Made by a program: the position numbers and the translations under genes. DNA of 64,000 nt, taken from positions 110,683,138-110,747,137 of the forward strand of contig OV884014.1 in NCBI GenBank assembly GCA_930367205.1. Reading direction: 5' to 3'. Each line of letters opens with the position of its first letter. Within the stretch, counting starts at the first letter, position 1. Shown here one piece after another: positions 23,319 through 34,856 of the stretch. Below the pieces are notes generated by a model. That model had not been told where the DNA came from, ran no database searches, and saw only the letters and a program-made list of their open reading frames with translations. This stretch comes from Acanthosoma haemorrhoidale. Taxonomy: Eukaryota; Arthropoda; Insecta; Hemiptera; Acanthosomatidae.

Positions 23319-24806
23319 TTTGCCTCGTTGACGTGTAGGTTCGTCGATCTCTAAAGTAGACGATGAGAGCACCAGCCTACCTGCGCCGTAGACCTAGGGG
23401 ACACTTGTGCACGGAGTGGATGACACCGTAGCCAGGTACAAGTTGTACTCTGTGTCGTGCCTCTGACTATCTCGTACATCACTTACAACTTGTGCAGGTG
23501 ACAGACTCTCCGAGGGCCAACTTCTGCCTCGTTGTCTGTGTAATTAATCCTCGTGAACTGGAGTCCTACATCATGGACGACACATATAGTCACTCCGGCT
23601 TTGTCGGAGCATTAGTGGGTAGTAGTCGTAAACAAGACGAATATGTCCACGCACTTTTCATTAAGTCGTTCATCGTGGTTAGTATGCTACATGCAGCATG
23701 TTATGCTTTGGTCCAATTCACTGACACTGTAGAAAATTTCTAGTTTTCCTAAAATTGTTTTAAAATAAGACATCCAGTAGATCAGATAATGTACTCACAA
23801 AACCACTCAATTCCACTAGCCTGTTACCTCCTCTCTCCTTGTTCTCCCTTATCTCGGGTTTTTTCAAGACCTTTCCTCCCTTTTTAGGGTTCTGATGAGT
23901 TTTCCTGTCGTTCGAGAGCTTGGCAGATCAATTTGTCTCCTCATTTCTCAGACTAACATGCAGTGAGTTACAATTAAAATGAGTTACAATAATCCAAAAA
24001 AATAACTAATTTTTTCCATTAATTTATTATTGTAGGGCTAACTAATGTTAGAGTGTCTATTTTTATTTTTCAAGCAGGATATTGTATTATTTTATTCATA
24101 TTGTTTTGGTTTCTATTTTGTATTTTTATTTAAACTGATTCTTGCATGTTAGCGGGGGCTGATAATATCGTTTAAACTTGTAAAATATATTATTATTATC
24201 TTAGCATCTAGATTAAGATTGCAAACTGCGATTGGTGATTTTGACTTTTTTATTTTTAGTAGTTTCACAGATGATTTATCAATTATCAATTATTTTTCTC
24301 GTTTAACTATGCTCTAATCGAATATAACTAGTACAACTTGTATTGGTCCATCTAAGAATAGCTAGAAGTATATAAATAAAGAATACTCATCCAACAAGGA
24401 GCATATTAAAAATAATCTCTGTCCTATACTTAGATCGCCTCTGCTGTCGTAGGAAGTGGATCACGTCTGGAAAATATATTATTAATCCACAGCTGAAAAT
24501 AATTTCAGATCTGGTTGTTAATGTTCTTTTTTTTTTTTATCGTCAAAAATATTTGTCTGTGATTTTGAATTTGCATATGATAGTTATTGATTGACTCCTG
24601 TGACGAAGGTAGTGAGTTCATCATCTGTTACCTTTTTTTTTTTTATTGTGCTTGAGCGTTTAAACATTGAAAAGTGATCCATGATTTATGTGAAAATCAG
24701 TAATTTACCGCAATAAGCTGTTATTTTACATACAGTGAAAATTCACAGAAGAAAGGAATAGGACATAATATCAACATTGCAAAAGAAATTCTCTGTTATT
24801 TATTTA

Positions 24807-24808
<2 letters not shown>
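23319..24808. other. Anonymous DNA after the minisatellite
   Basis: At 23319-23720 the DNA is GC-richer and has an 83-codon plus frame (23492-23743) without recognisable motifs. The rest is AT-rich with T-runs near 24525 and 24632. Confidence 0.35.

Positions 24809-24848
<40 letters not shown>
24809..24848. repeat. (AT)20 microsatellite
   Basis: An uninterrupted AT dinucleotide run of 40 bases. Confidence 0.98.
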
Positions 24849-24851
<3 letters not shown>

Positions 24852-25400
24852 CAATATCTTGAAAGTGGCAATGGTGTATTCTTTATCTCTAAATCCATAA
24901 TATATTTGAATTATTCATGGAGCCAGGTACCTTCCTTGAGGCAGATACTTCCAAGAATAGCCCAGACCAATATATAAATATCTTAGACTCCTCCGGTCAC
25001 GAAACAGATTAAAAATAGTCCTCACTTCTGTTGTGGAAGATTCATTAGCCACGTGATAACCTCGCGAAGTCTGAACATTATCCATCTCTAGCCACATTCT
25101 TGGGGAAATGACACGATTTATCCAACATTATAAAGGTTTATTCGACAATGGATAATTTTGTTTTAGGGTTTACTTGTTTTAATTAATTGGTATTTTATCA
25201 TAGCAAGCATGCGAAACAAAAATATACCATAACATACCCTCTTGTGTTTTTTTATTTATAATTATTATAAAACTTCTAAACAATATAAATTTTCACTAAA
25301 TGTTATAATATAAAATCTTCTTTGGATCCAAAAATAGATTATATTGTTATTTCTTTAGTGTAATTATAAATAGCTTGTTTTGAAAACTGTCGTACTTAAT

Positions 25401-25445
25401 GATGCCTAAACAGGCGAAACGTTGACTGTTAAAAATATTTTGTCA
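25401..25445 (+). mobile_element. Retroelement 3'-tail hairpin, plus strand
   Basis: GATGCCTAAACAGGCGAAAC followed by GTTGAC: a small stem (GCCT/AGGC) followed by GAAACGTTGAC. It matches the minus-strand motif at 5171-5205 and resembles those at 30186 and 57441. This is probably the conserved tail recognised by a LINE reverse transcriptase. No body sequence is identified. Confidence 0.35.
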
Positions 25446-25526
25446 ATATACTCAATGAAGATCTCGCATTTTAAGCATCAAAATCCACGAGAATAATATT
25501 ATGAACAGTTGATGATATTTATAATA

Positions 25527-26371
25527 GGAAGACCGGGGTTTTTTTTTTACATTAAATTCAAACAGATAAATTTTTAAGAAGTTTTTGTTTATGATCAATA
25601 ATGTAATCACCCTCGTTATCAACAACCTCTTGTCATCTAGTTTGCAAATTTTCAGTGCCAGATCGATAAAAATCATATGGTTTTTGAGCAAAATATCTGG
25701 AGATGACAGTTTGTACATCGTCCAAATTATCAATTATTTTCCACGTAGAAAATGTTATAGCGATCTGAATAAATTCAAATCCAATGGCGCAGTATCGGGC
25801 GACTATGGTGAGGAAATACCTCACGAAAAATGGGTCCTCTATGATAATCCAAAACGCAAAAGGTTTCTCCAAAAAAATGCGGTTTTGTGTGTTTGTTGGA
25901 GTAGTCGCGGGGTCGTTCATTTTGAAGTGCTGAAACCTGGACAGACTGTGAACAATTGGATCGACCAAATCAATCTTTAATTGAAAAGTGCCCAGAAAAC
26001 AGGCGTTATTCTGCAACACGATAATGCAAGATCGCACTGCGCAAGACGAACCCTGGAAAAAATTAATGAATTAGGCTTATAGGTATTTCCTCACCATCGG
26101 TTTTCCATTTATTCCGATCGCTACATTTTCTAAGCTGCAAAAAATTTGGACTATGCCCAAAATGCCATCTCCAGATATTTTGCTCAAAAACCAATTTATT
26201 TTTGTCGATCCAAGATTGAAAATTCGCCCTCTAGATGGCAAAAGGTTGTTGATAACGACAGTGAATATTGATTAAAAACAAAAACATGTTAACAATTTAT
26301 TTGTTTCAAATTTAATATAAAAAAAAAAGATTCCGTCAATGATCTTTTTCTTTCCGTCTTTCCGGTGGCCC
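25527..26371 (+). mobile_element. Long-inverted-repeat mariner, copy 1
   Basis: This 845-bp element is bounded by TA on both sides (25525-25526 and 26372-26373) with termini GGAAGACCGG... and ...CCGGTGGCCC. The left arm (25527 to about 25819) is an inverted copy of the right arm (about 26081-26371). Each arm is about 290 bp and encodes the mariner transposase C-terminus plus the 3' TIR, facing outwards. Between them lies the central catalytic region on the plus strand. The N-terminal part of the gene is absent, replaced by the inverted C-terminal copy. The element at 59.3 kb has the same arrangement. Confidence 0.85.
25800..26275 (+). pseudogene. mariner transposase catalytic fragment
   Basis: The plus strand reads HEKWVLYDNPKRKRFLQKN, then VCWSSRGVVHFEVLKPGQTV and WIDQINL, a stop, then GVILQHDNARSHCARRTLEK and INELG. 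HEKW corresponds to the DEKW motif with the first catalytic Asp apparently changed to His, and HDNAR holds the second. The normal continuation (PHPPYSPD and APSDFH, with the third Asp) is partly deleted in the right arm, but its homologue can be read on the minus strand of the left arm. There is no N-terminal DNA-binding domain. Stops and deletions make it non-functional. Confidence 0.85.
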
Positions 26372-28286
26372 TATATGTATGTTATATGTTATAGTATTAT
26401 AGATTGGTTATAAACTGGATGAGTGAGAAGGACCCAGCTCAAAGGATCTATCCGACCAATAATTTCCTGTGCCGTTTGGGAGCGGCCACCCACTAATGGT
26501 TACCCTCTAACGCGGGCTATCGATTTAGCCATAAAACGGCCCATAAGCCCACCCCCGCCTGCTATTCTAGCCGATAATAATATCCCACGATTGTTCTGCC
26601 TCGCCGCCCCCATAGGATATATACCTGGCTGTAGGTAGCCATTCTCTCTTGTGCAAATCCCCATTCTTGCCATTCTTACTTCCATTTTACACACACACAC
26701 ATATATATATATATATGTATATATAGACATTCATTTTTACATTATAAATTACATCAAATATATTTACTTAAAACAACTTTTATATTTATATTTTTTTCAA
26801 TACTGCTTAGAAGTTGCTTTAGACAGCTATACTTCAATCACTAATTTTTAAAAATTTAACAGATTAAAAGAGTCATTCGTGGTCATTGGCAGTCTAAACA
26901 GGTCAAATGATAAATATTAACAGTTAGAATTAGAATAAAGTAACCAGCAGTCAGTTATATTATAAATAATATAATAGTTATATATTATTTATAGTTAACA
27001 TATTCATTAATCCGGCAAGTCGCTGGTAGACCTCCGTTGAGGTTGAATCTCTTCTGAAATGAACACTAAATTATTTTACAATTTCTAACGTTAGGCCAAT
27101 ACATATTTTAACTTTTTAGGTTTTGTTATATATAATCATGTTTTTAACAATTCATAATATTTATTTTAATTGTATTGTAATTTTAACTATTATATTATAT
27201 AAGATTATATAATTTACATGATTGTAATTCTAACCTTTTGTATAGTTTTTAATTTTAATCATTTGGCCTGTTTTAATTGTGAATGATAATGGTCGTTTAT
27301 TCTGTTGAATTTTCAAAAATTATTGATTTGCGTATTTACTCGTATGTTTTCTCGGCGACCCAAGATGATAGTTTAAGCCATCGAAAGTGCTTGGGTTATT
27401 ATAAATATAATAAAACTCAGCGGGAAAGCAGGAAAGAGGTTTTAATTAATTATCAAGGTTCACCCCCCCCTCCGGTAAATACTTCAAATAAATCAAATAA
27501 TTTGTTACACCAACGAAAATTGTTCAACATCTATTATAAACGAGATAAATTATCACTTTACAATTGAATATATTGAAGATATCGGATTTTTAAAAACGAA
27601 AATAAAAACTAGATATTTTTGACAAAGAGTTCTTCATATACATTATACCTTTCGGTTAGCGAAAGTAGGCTTTTTCGAAAAATTCAGCTATAGCTCCAGT
27701 AATCATAAATAATAATTATTTGCCAAAAATAAATATAATTGTGCGTCGAATGCCGTTACACAGGCTAACTACCTACCTCTTGATAAGTCATATTTGGATT
27801 CGCGCCATGTCCCCGCTGTCAGCCTTGGTAGAATGATTACCGATTTCAAACCAGAAAGGAGTTAAAAACACGTTATCAATACAAAAAAACTAGCGTAATT
27901 TACAATAAAGACTATTAATACAGGAGGGGTGACTGGTAGAGGCAAGTAAGTAGTGTGAGAAGTTACGAAATGATCAGAAGAGATATGTTTATTGAAGGCC
28001 TGCTTGGTTGTAACTGACGTACAGGGTGCTGAGGCATAGCGGCTCGATTGTTCCTCGGTAGGTAATCTGCAAGAGCATTCAAGCTGCAGGGCCTGATGCC
28101 TGGACTAAAGGCCTTAGCTGTATGTGTGGGACTGTCTGGCATCTCTTGGACTACTCAGGATATGCCACTTAAGGTATACTCAAGGTACACAAACTGCCAC
28201 ACCACAAGGTAATCAGGTACTCTACAGTTAAAACGAACAGAGTTCATATTGCGACTTATTCACATTTTATAGCACTCGTACAGATA
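26372..28286. other. Anonymous DNA; CA/TA microsatellite at 26690
   Basis: At 26423-26640 there is a GC-richer patch with an open frame on each strand (71 and 76 codons) and no recognisable motifs. A (CA)n(TA)n microsatellite lies at about 26690-26725. The 94-codon plus frame at 27283-27567 has no family I know. The rest is AT-rich. Confidence 0.35.
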
Positions 28287-29162
28287 GTGGGTTTTTTTTT
28301 TGTTTTTTTTTCCTTAGCTCTCAAACTTATAAAATAGGATGTGGGAAAAATAAAGGAAAATTATTTTGGGCTAATGAGTGCCTTTCACTAAGGGGAGTCC
28401 CCCATTTGAAGGGTGTATGAGAAGGATATAGGGTGTGGAATGCCTGAAGGAGGCGGGTGGATTCGGGAAGGTAGTGAGAGTCTACCGAGGGTGGAGCCTA
28501 GGGGTACCTAGGCAATGGTTTGTAGTCGGCCAGGTCAAGCCTGGCCCGCCCCGGCAGGGGGCTGAAATAAGTCGGCCGGAAGGTCTACCCTGCTTAAACA
28601 GGTAGATGGGGTCTTGTAGCTTCGGTTGAGTCGGCCGGGAGATCGGCCTCGATATCTCGGCTGGGTGTAGTTCGTTCAGTCATCGGGTTCAATGACGTCG
28701 ATCATCCTTCAGGCTTCGGCGGTCCAGCAGTGCTTCCATCTGACGGGCATTGGTGGTGGTTGAAGGTCGGAGAATAGTGGGTTGTGGCTATGTCTGAGTG
28801 AGTCAAAAAATTTGATGTGCCTTCTCTTGATAAAATCTTGAATGGTGAGCACTTCAAATTTTTTATGCATCTCGTCTGCCTTCATTCGGTCGAACGGGTT
28901 ATGTTTGAGGGAGGTGCGGAGAACTCTGTTCTGAAATTGCTGGAGCGTTTGGAGAGTGTTAGGAGTCAGATACTTGAAGAGAGGGGTCCCATACATTAAA
29001 GCAGGTCTTAGGACGCTCTGGTATATCAGCAGCTTGAGGCGTACCGATAAAGCCGGGCTGTGAAGTAGGTGTCCGAGGCTGAATAATTTCTTCCTAACAC
29101 TCTTTAATTTCTTGCCGAGATGTGTTGTGAAAATATTATCATTGATCTTATATTTTATTTAA
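28287..29162 (-). mobile_element. LINE B copy 2, 5' fused to U2 sequence
   Basis: On the minus strand this copy reads, from its 5' end, THLGKKLKSVRKKLFSLGHL and LLIYQSVLRPALMYGTPLFK, then QFQNRVLRTSLKHNPFDRM and IKRRHIKFFDSLRHSHNPLF. It ends at a stop near 28709. It is aligned throughout with LINE B copy 1. The 3' UTR then runs to a terminal A-tail seen as T9-10GT9 at about 28290-28314. The UTR ends GAGAGCTAAGG before the A-tail, like GAGAGCTTAG in the 46.5 kb copy. The coding frame from codon 1 of the fragment to the stop is unbroken. Only the thumb/C-terminal region of the reverse transcriptase is present. Its 5' end joins a U2 snRNA fragment. Confidence 0.85.
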
Positions 29163-29198
29163 TACACTTTGATCTTAGCCAATAGGCCGAGAAGCGAT
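29163..29198 (-). ncRNA. U2 snRNA 5' fragment (36 nt)
   Basis: The minus strand begins ATCGCTTCTCGGCCTATTGG and continues CTAAGATCAAAGTGTA. This is the conserved 5' end of U2 spliceosomal RNA, with one visible difference (TATT for TTTT in the first loop). The match stops at GUGUA, inside the branch-point recognition element, and the sequence then passes into AT-rich and LINE B sequence. Stem-loop I is present, but the Sm site and the 3' domains are missing. It cannot be a functional U2 gene. It reads as the 5' part of a chimeric retrotransposed copy. Confidence 0.85.
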
Positions 29199-29209
29199 AA
29201 GCGTCTAGA

Positions 29210-29723
29210 TTCTTGAACTCATCCCTTCCAAATTAATGAAATTCCATAGTAAACTATCCAACTACCCTAATCCCATAGCACAGTCATTGCACTGCTCCAC
29301 TCATCCCTATAATCCTCCTTGGAGACTGAAACGGCAGTGGCCTCGTGACCTGCTATAAATGCGTGACAGTGGGAGTCCTGGCAATGGCCAGTCTCTCCAA
29401 TCATGTCCGGAGCGTATGTGGCTCTAGCGCTCTTCGTTAGCCTCTATTGGCTCCTATCCAATGAGGGGACTGACGGAGGAGCGGGGGGGGGACATCCGAA
29501 GACTCCGCTTCCTCTTTCGAATGCGAGGGAGGTAACAACCATGTGGACTATGGAAGCCCCTGGGCTGTTTGTAAATATTGTATGAATGAGCGAGTGAATG
29601 ATGAATTGTAAATATGGTATGAATGAGAACATTTATCTCAATTACTTATTCCCTATTAAGTATTAAGACAGATTGTAATTTTATCATAATAAAGTTGTTT
29701 ATAAATAAAAAAAAAAAAGTTAC
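29210..29723 (+). mobile_element. LINE A copy 6, flanked by an 8-bp target duplication
   Basis: This is a 5'-truncated LINE A copy containing the terminal coding segment (decayed LIPSKLMKFHSKLSNYP and YNPPWRLKRQWPRDLL), the GC-rich junction region and the full 3' UTR, then an A-rich tail at 29706-29718. CGTCTAGA occurs directly before it (29202-29209) and again after the tail (29724-29731), so the site of insertion lay beside the U2-LINE B chimera. The insertion is therefore likely to be younger than the chimera or in flanking DNA next to it. Confidence 0.82.
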
Positions 29724-29731
29724 CGTCTAGA

Positions 29732-30185
29732 ATGTAGGAAAATTAACTAAGGGGTACCGGGGGGGGGGGGGGAATTAAAAAAATTTCCTCATTTAATTTA
29801 TTTTTTAATGTTATCATATTTCGATCTATTTTGGGATGTTGTACCTTTGAAATCTCGGATATATTTAATTATTTTTATGACCTATATCGATAATCGAGCT
29901 GACAGAACGCTCTTAACGCGAATAGACAGTGAGATTTCAAGTTGGAACAATATGCGTGACTCAGAAGACACTTTAACTTGTTCCCGGCTGGATCGACCGA
30001 CTACTGAAGATGTGTGTCATCAGATACCCGACAGCTTCGAACACATATCTAACCCGAAACATTCACAGACAATTTGATAATTCCAATAAATAAATAATAC
30101 AACTTCACAATATAAAGGAACCAGAAATATATAATAAAATAAATCAGGAAAAAAAGACAGAAGATGTAATAAATATTCATGATCT
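29732..30185. other. Anonymous DNA with 14-nt G run
   Basis: A G14 tract lies at 29759-29772. The 89-codon plus frame at 29808-30077 and the overlapping minus frame show no family motifs. Confidence 0.4.
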
Positions 30186-30230
30186 GATGCAGGCATCCAT
30201 AGAATGCCGAAACGTTTTCTATGAATAAAT
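30186..30230 (+). mobile_element. Retroelement 3'-tail hairpin, plus strand
   Basis: GGCATCCATAGAATGCC forms a 5-bp stem and is followed at once by GAAACGTTTTC and an A/T-rich AATAAATTTGATTGAAAA end. It has the same layout as the motif at 25401 (hairpin, then GAAACGTT), so it is probably a further retroelement tail. Confidence 0.35.
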
Positions 30231-31427
30231 TTGATTGAAAACCCTATCCTATCTCCCGACAAAAGTTTCAACTCAAATTATAAATAGATCGTAGTTAAAC
30301 TGCAGGTAGTCGATAACTGTAATTCTACTTCATACTTAAAATTTTCAAATTACGGATCAATCTGGAACAGGACTAATGGCGAGTGCCAAAATAGTTGCTT
30401 TCGCCCGCTGGTACCATGATAGTCCTTCTATCTGTGAATTTGCTCTTTGCCAAACCTATATACGATCTTGACGAGTCAAAGACAGGAAAATTACAGATCT
30501 AGGAAGACTAAATATTAATTTTGTATTCGGTTTTAGTATGCAGCGTGTGATGTTTAAGAATTGCCATGGAGATGACGAGGACAAGAAGACTTGAAGACAA
30601 TAACGATGTGCTCAGGTGGCTGTGACTACTTGTGACCTGAGGCATCTCTTGTTACAGAAACTATACTGAACATCTTAATTATATTTGTATCTTCTGTCTG
30701 GGGTACAACCAGAACCGAGTAACCACGATAAGGTCTTAAGAGCAAGCCGCAAAATCAGCCTATTTTCTTCCATGAAAAGCCTTAGAAAAACCTAATTCAG
30801 AAGTTTCGGAAATCACATTATTTCTGTTTTATGTGATAATGTATGTTTGGCATCAATAACCCTGACATAATTGAGATTGTACAAACTCGCTCTGATATGC
30901 TCAGACAATTAATTAAATGATCTGTCTTTAGTAATTGTATTCTTCCTTGATAACTTCCATTAGCTTATTCTCAAACCGGACTCTTCAGAAGAAACCTTAT
31001 TTTGTTAGATTTAATTTTACTTAGTTTTATTTTTATTATTAGTTAGGTTTTATTTTATTTTGTCTTGGGACGTTTCGAATGATCAACTCATCGCGAAATC
31101 TAGTGAGTCGATCATTGAAGATAATCGTCCGTATCGATTGCGCACCCCTTATGCGTCTCAGCGTTACCGCCCCCACCCCCTTTTTCTCACTCACTCACTC
31201 TCAAGCCTGCTTTCGTCCTGCGTGTGACTACTGGACTGCTGTTTGCTTTATGTTCTCTTGCAACATTTGAGGCTTGATAATTGCATCAAGTTTATCACGT
31301 CCTATCTGTACAGGTTATTATATCTCGATTGTCCTTGGATGATCTTTATCTTCCTTGCACATTGGAAAATTGAAATACTCAAGACTTACTCTTTTTACGG
31401 CCGGAGCAACAAGCCCGTTTCGCCACT
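30231..31427. other. Anonymous DNA
   Basis: No assignable feature. A pair of short frames at 31079-31455 lies just upstream of repeat R3 and shows no motifs. Confidence 0.4.
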
Positions 31428-31777
31428 TATATTTCTGTTGCTCAATAACTCTTAAAAAAGAAACTTAATTTGGTATAAAATACAAATGTACAATTATATA
31501 TGAATACAGGCTATGACCTCAAAGGCGACTGCGAGCCCTGAGGAAACAACTAACTGTCTTATGCCTTAGGGCTATTTATCTGTGTAGGAAAGTGGTAGTA
31601 GGAAAGGGCGCAGATAGAAAATGTCGTGGGAGCCAATTATTTAGAATAGAGGTCTGGGAAGAGAAGATAAGTTACTAATAGGGCTGATTTTATAAGTTAT
31701 GAGACACAGTCGATAGGGTGTTACTGATAAACATACCATTTGTCAAGCTATGATTATATATATGTGACATAACTGCC
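31428..31777 (+). repeat. Dispersed repeat R3, copy 1
   Basis: About 350 bp match 50789-51115 in inverted orientation with only scattered differences. Shared strings include TGTTGCTCAATAACTCTT, CAGGCTATGACCTCAAA, CTGCGAGCCCTGAGGAAACA, TTATCTGTGTAGGAAAGTGG, GGAGCCAATTATTTAGAATA and GGGTGTTACTGATAAACATA. The edges are sharp (TTATATTTCTG on the left, GTGACATAACTG on the right). No coding sequence and no terminal inverted repeat were seen, so it is probably a non-autonomous element or a solo terminal repeat. Confidence 0.75.
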
Positions 31778-32426
31778 GACTACAGGCGAAATTTTTCTAG
31801 TGAGCTCACCAGGACGAAATTTTGATTGCTTTATAACCATTTTGAGTTTTTCTCGTTTTAAATTCAATACCGTTTTATTCTATATTATTTTCTAATGTTA
31901 TGTACGTATTTTTAATTTTATTGTATACGGATATTATGCTTCCCTCTTCAACTATTCACTTCTCCGCCGTTTTGGGTTAGAACCACATATGTACAAAGGT
32001 ACGCTACTTTGTTAATGTTAAACTCTGAGGAATTCACGTTATATATATTTATGCCAGCTAGACGCACTTTTTGGAATCTTATTGTCTTTATTAGGATACA
32101 ATAGCCATTAATGAAGTATTATTTTCGTTTATAATTATTTTTTGTAATGTTACGATAATTATGGCCGTAATTAGTGATTAAAATGACTTCTGTCGATATA
32201 GTTGTTGTAATTAATTATAATTAATCTATTAATAGTATACATCGTATATGACTTAATACTTTATGTATTGTTTCAGGTAAATCAACTGAAGTCATTAGTC
32301 AAACCATTTTGGAGGTAGGATAGATTCATATTAAGGTTTGTCTGGGTATGATAGTTACTTCATTGCATGAATGATTGGATATAATTAAGTCTTTATCCTG
32401 GAAGGTAGTCTTCCTTAAGATGAGTT
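31778..32426. other. Anonymous AT-rich DNA
   Basis: No feature recognised. GCCGACTACAGGCGAAATTT at 31779-31798 weakly resembles the retroelement tail hairpins. Confidence 0.35.
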
Positions 32427-32520
32427 AAATGCCGACGCCGTGATTTGAACCCGCAATACCCAACCGCCGTGAAGGTCTGATGGACCGCATCGTCGCGCAG
32501 TGTGTCCACCGTCCAATCCA
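32427..32520 (-). repeat. tRNA-like (Pol III box) fragment
   Basis: On the minus strand, GCGGGTTCAAATCACGGC (32438-32455) fits a Pol III B box. A GC-rich segment with GCGCGACGATGCGGTCC lies about 45 bp upstream, where an A box would be expected. It does not fold into a proper tRNA, and no CCA or anticodon arm can be assigned. It is probably a SINE head or tRNA pseudogene. Confidence 0.3.
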
Positions 32521-33049
32521 CTTTTTTTCCCTTGTCATGAAAATATAGGAGGCTGTTTTGGTTGGTGATAATGTTTATAATGTATATTAATATTTAATGT
32601 TCGGTGATACTAAATCGAATTTGTATGCACGGAAGCAAACTAAAGGACGGATGTATTTATGTGATTTGAAAAATACACTGATTAGAAAAGCCTTGTTTAA
32701 TAAAAGAGAAATTTAGGCTAACATTCCGATTTTTTTTGCGGGCATCATTCGTTCGTATAATAGAATAGAATAGAAAAAAAACAACTATTAAATCATAAAA
32801 CAAATGACAATATAAAATAAAGTATAACCTTTGTTAGAATAAATAATTATAGTAACAATAAAATACGATCATTTAGCAAATAAAATCATAGATGGATCCA
32901 TATACAAACCAAAAAAATCAAATAAATATGCAAGAGTAAAAAGAAGGTGCCAGCCAAACAAACATCAATGTGCATATGTAGTAGACAACGAGATAATAAT
33001 ATAAATGCAAAAATAATGTAATGAATGAATCGTTCCCAAACCAGCAAGA

Positions 33050-33290
33050 GTCTGTCTGTGTGATGGGAGGAGGGTTTGAAGGTCCTTAAAGATGAAGAAT
33101 GGCGGATATTAGGAGGGAGAGAATTACAAAGAGTTGTAGAGCGAGCTAAGAAGGAACGATCGAATGCTGCCGGGTTGTATTTACTTAACGCATTGTACGT
33201 TTTGTATTTGGTAAAGTTTGACTGGTTTTGTAAGGAATACACGTTAAAAATTCAAAAAGATCTATTGTCCTGAATCGTACAGCAGACAGG
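33050..33290 (-). pseudogene. LINE C fragment, C-terminal tail of a non-LTR polyprotein
   Basis: The minus strand reads LQNQSNFTKYKTYNALSKYN, then RSFLARSTTLCNSLPPNIRH and SSLRTFK. The string 'R-F--R---LWNSLP--IR---SL--FK' is the usual C-terminal end of CR1/RTE/I-type LINE polyproteins. The family Trp before NSLP is Cys here. The frame then runs into hydrophobic, non-LINE sequence. AT-rich DNA and a GAATA-type repeat at 32760-32775 follow. The copy is severely truncated, and no catalytic reverse transcriptase motif is left. Confidence 0.6.
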
Positions 33291-33496
33291 CAGCAAGCAT
33301 GAAACTGAAATTGGTTCCTTTTTTTTTTAAATAAACTCTTATCATTTTTGAGTTGAAAAATTTATAATAATATAGAGATTGGAAATATTTTATTTATAAT
33401 GCTGTCTTACATAAGTGGATTGCTGTAATACAGCCTGCATTATTTTTCCTTTCAGAAAGTAACCTGATGATGTTTCACGACACAGCTACTAATTAC

Positions 33497-33620
33497 AAAG
33501 TAATATTATGGGTCGGGATTGAACCCGGTGGGGGCCTCCCCAATATGTGGCCGTGGGCTTTACCAACTTGATGAAGTGCCTAGTAGTAGCAGGGAGAACC
33601 TCCCAATTTAAATTCTCTTT
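33497..33620 (-). repeat. tRNA-like repeat S2, copy 1
   Basis: On the minus strand, AAGTTGGTAAAGC (A-box-like) is followed by ATATTGGGGAGGCC and then CCGGGTTCAATCCCGACC (B-box-like). The same order (A-box-like, ATATTGG-GAGGCC, B-box-like) occurs at 53930-54030. An upstream AAAGAGAATTTAAATTGGGA is shared in part with the copies at 45.6 and 54.0 kb. This fits a tRNA-derived SINE or a decayed tRNA-like repeat. Confidence 0.45.
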
Positions 33621-34856
33621 AAATGAATATTGTGGGATCAGCTGACTCTTTATTGACTGACTCAATTACTTAATATGTACGAGGCAATAGAATGAGAATT
33701 GTCCAATCTGGAACAGGATGCTTATAAATTGCCTTTTATTAAAGCCAGTCGTGAAAAGTGTGGATATTACTTTACTCAGTCAGTAACAATGAGCTACTGC
33801 AACAACAACAAAAAAACAAAACAAGGACTTTTTCCCTGGAGAAATAAATAGCCAAGTTTTAAAAAATTGTAGGAACCGTCTTCTTTTACAGAAGTTTTAA
33901 TATAGCCGCTACAATGGCGTGGGGGGAGGAGGCACGACTACTAACTCCCCTGTTGTGGCTAAGCCGTATTAAATTTTCATCTCGTCGGCTCGAACCTGGT
34001 CCGGTGACAAAGACAGGCCTTTGGGCCGTAAAATTACAACAGGGGGGGGTTCTCTCCCCGGCCGATGAAAAGGTGGAAAAAGAAAACCTCTTTTACTCTC
34101 TATTGAAAAGGGTTTTTTCTTATAGCCTTTGCTAATTTTTGGAGCTATTATTAAAACCGCGGAAATAACCCTTTATAGGGTTATTGGTTGCTAATCCTTC
34201 CCTTGCAGCTCGCTTCGTCGAAAGATTAAAGAACCCTTTGATTATTGCCGAAGCACCAGAGGGAGAGCTTTAATCATATTTTTATCATCGGCTGCCTTTA
34301 ATTATATTAGTCAATAGCTCCGTTTTGCTTTATTTTAATCATTATGTCTGTCAATGATAAGAAATTTGTGTTTTTTTGTTTGAACTTCTCGATTTTTACC
34401 TTTGAATCGCTTATATGTGGCTAACTAATTAGCTAAATTATTAATTATTAATTTATTAGCGTTAAGGACAGTTTAATCACTGGGGTCATTGATGTTGTGA
34501 TTAAATTACGAATTCACTTATCAATATGGAGAGTCCTTTACACATTGAAATAATAACTTAGAAAGAGTGGCGAGTGTACCCGGCTAGATGGCTAACAAGG
34601 ACGTATTAATTGAAGGAACCAAATTGTGACAGGCCAAGCGACTTTCTTATACATTTATTTAATTATTATAAAGAAAAAAAAACTACAAAGTCACCAGAAA
34701 TAATTTTTTAAACCATACCGGTAACTTGGCCTTCGTGTGCCTTATAGACTATAAATGTATGTATGTGAAATATCGACCGGACTAATGCCAGTTAAATAAT
34801 CTCGTAGAGGAGAGTCTTTTAAAAAACTTTATTATGAATAACAATCAAAACACTGG
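33621..34856. other. Anonymous DNA
   Basis: A plus-strand frame at 33914-34135 (73 codons) in a GC-richer patch has no recognisable motif. A B-box-like GGTTCGAGCCG is present on the minus strand near 33989. The rest is AT-rich. Confidence 0.35.

Noticed and set aside
22944..23372. Repetitive open frames on both strands as possible repeat proteins
   Set aside because: A 33-bp tandem repeat stays open by arithmetic. No signal peptide, flanking domain or conserved edge supports a protein.
29163..29198. Functional U2 snRNA gene
   Set aside because: Only the first 36 nt are present. The Sm site and 3' stem-loops are missing, and the sequence passes into a LINE.
33497..33577. Functional tRNA gene
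   Set aside because: Box-like strings are present, but acceptor, D and anticodon stems do not pair. It resembles other SINE-like copies in the window.
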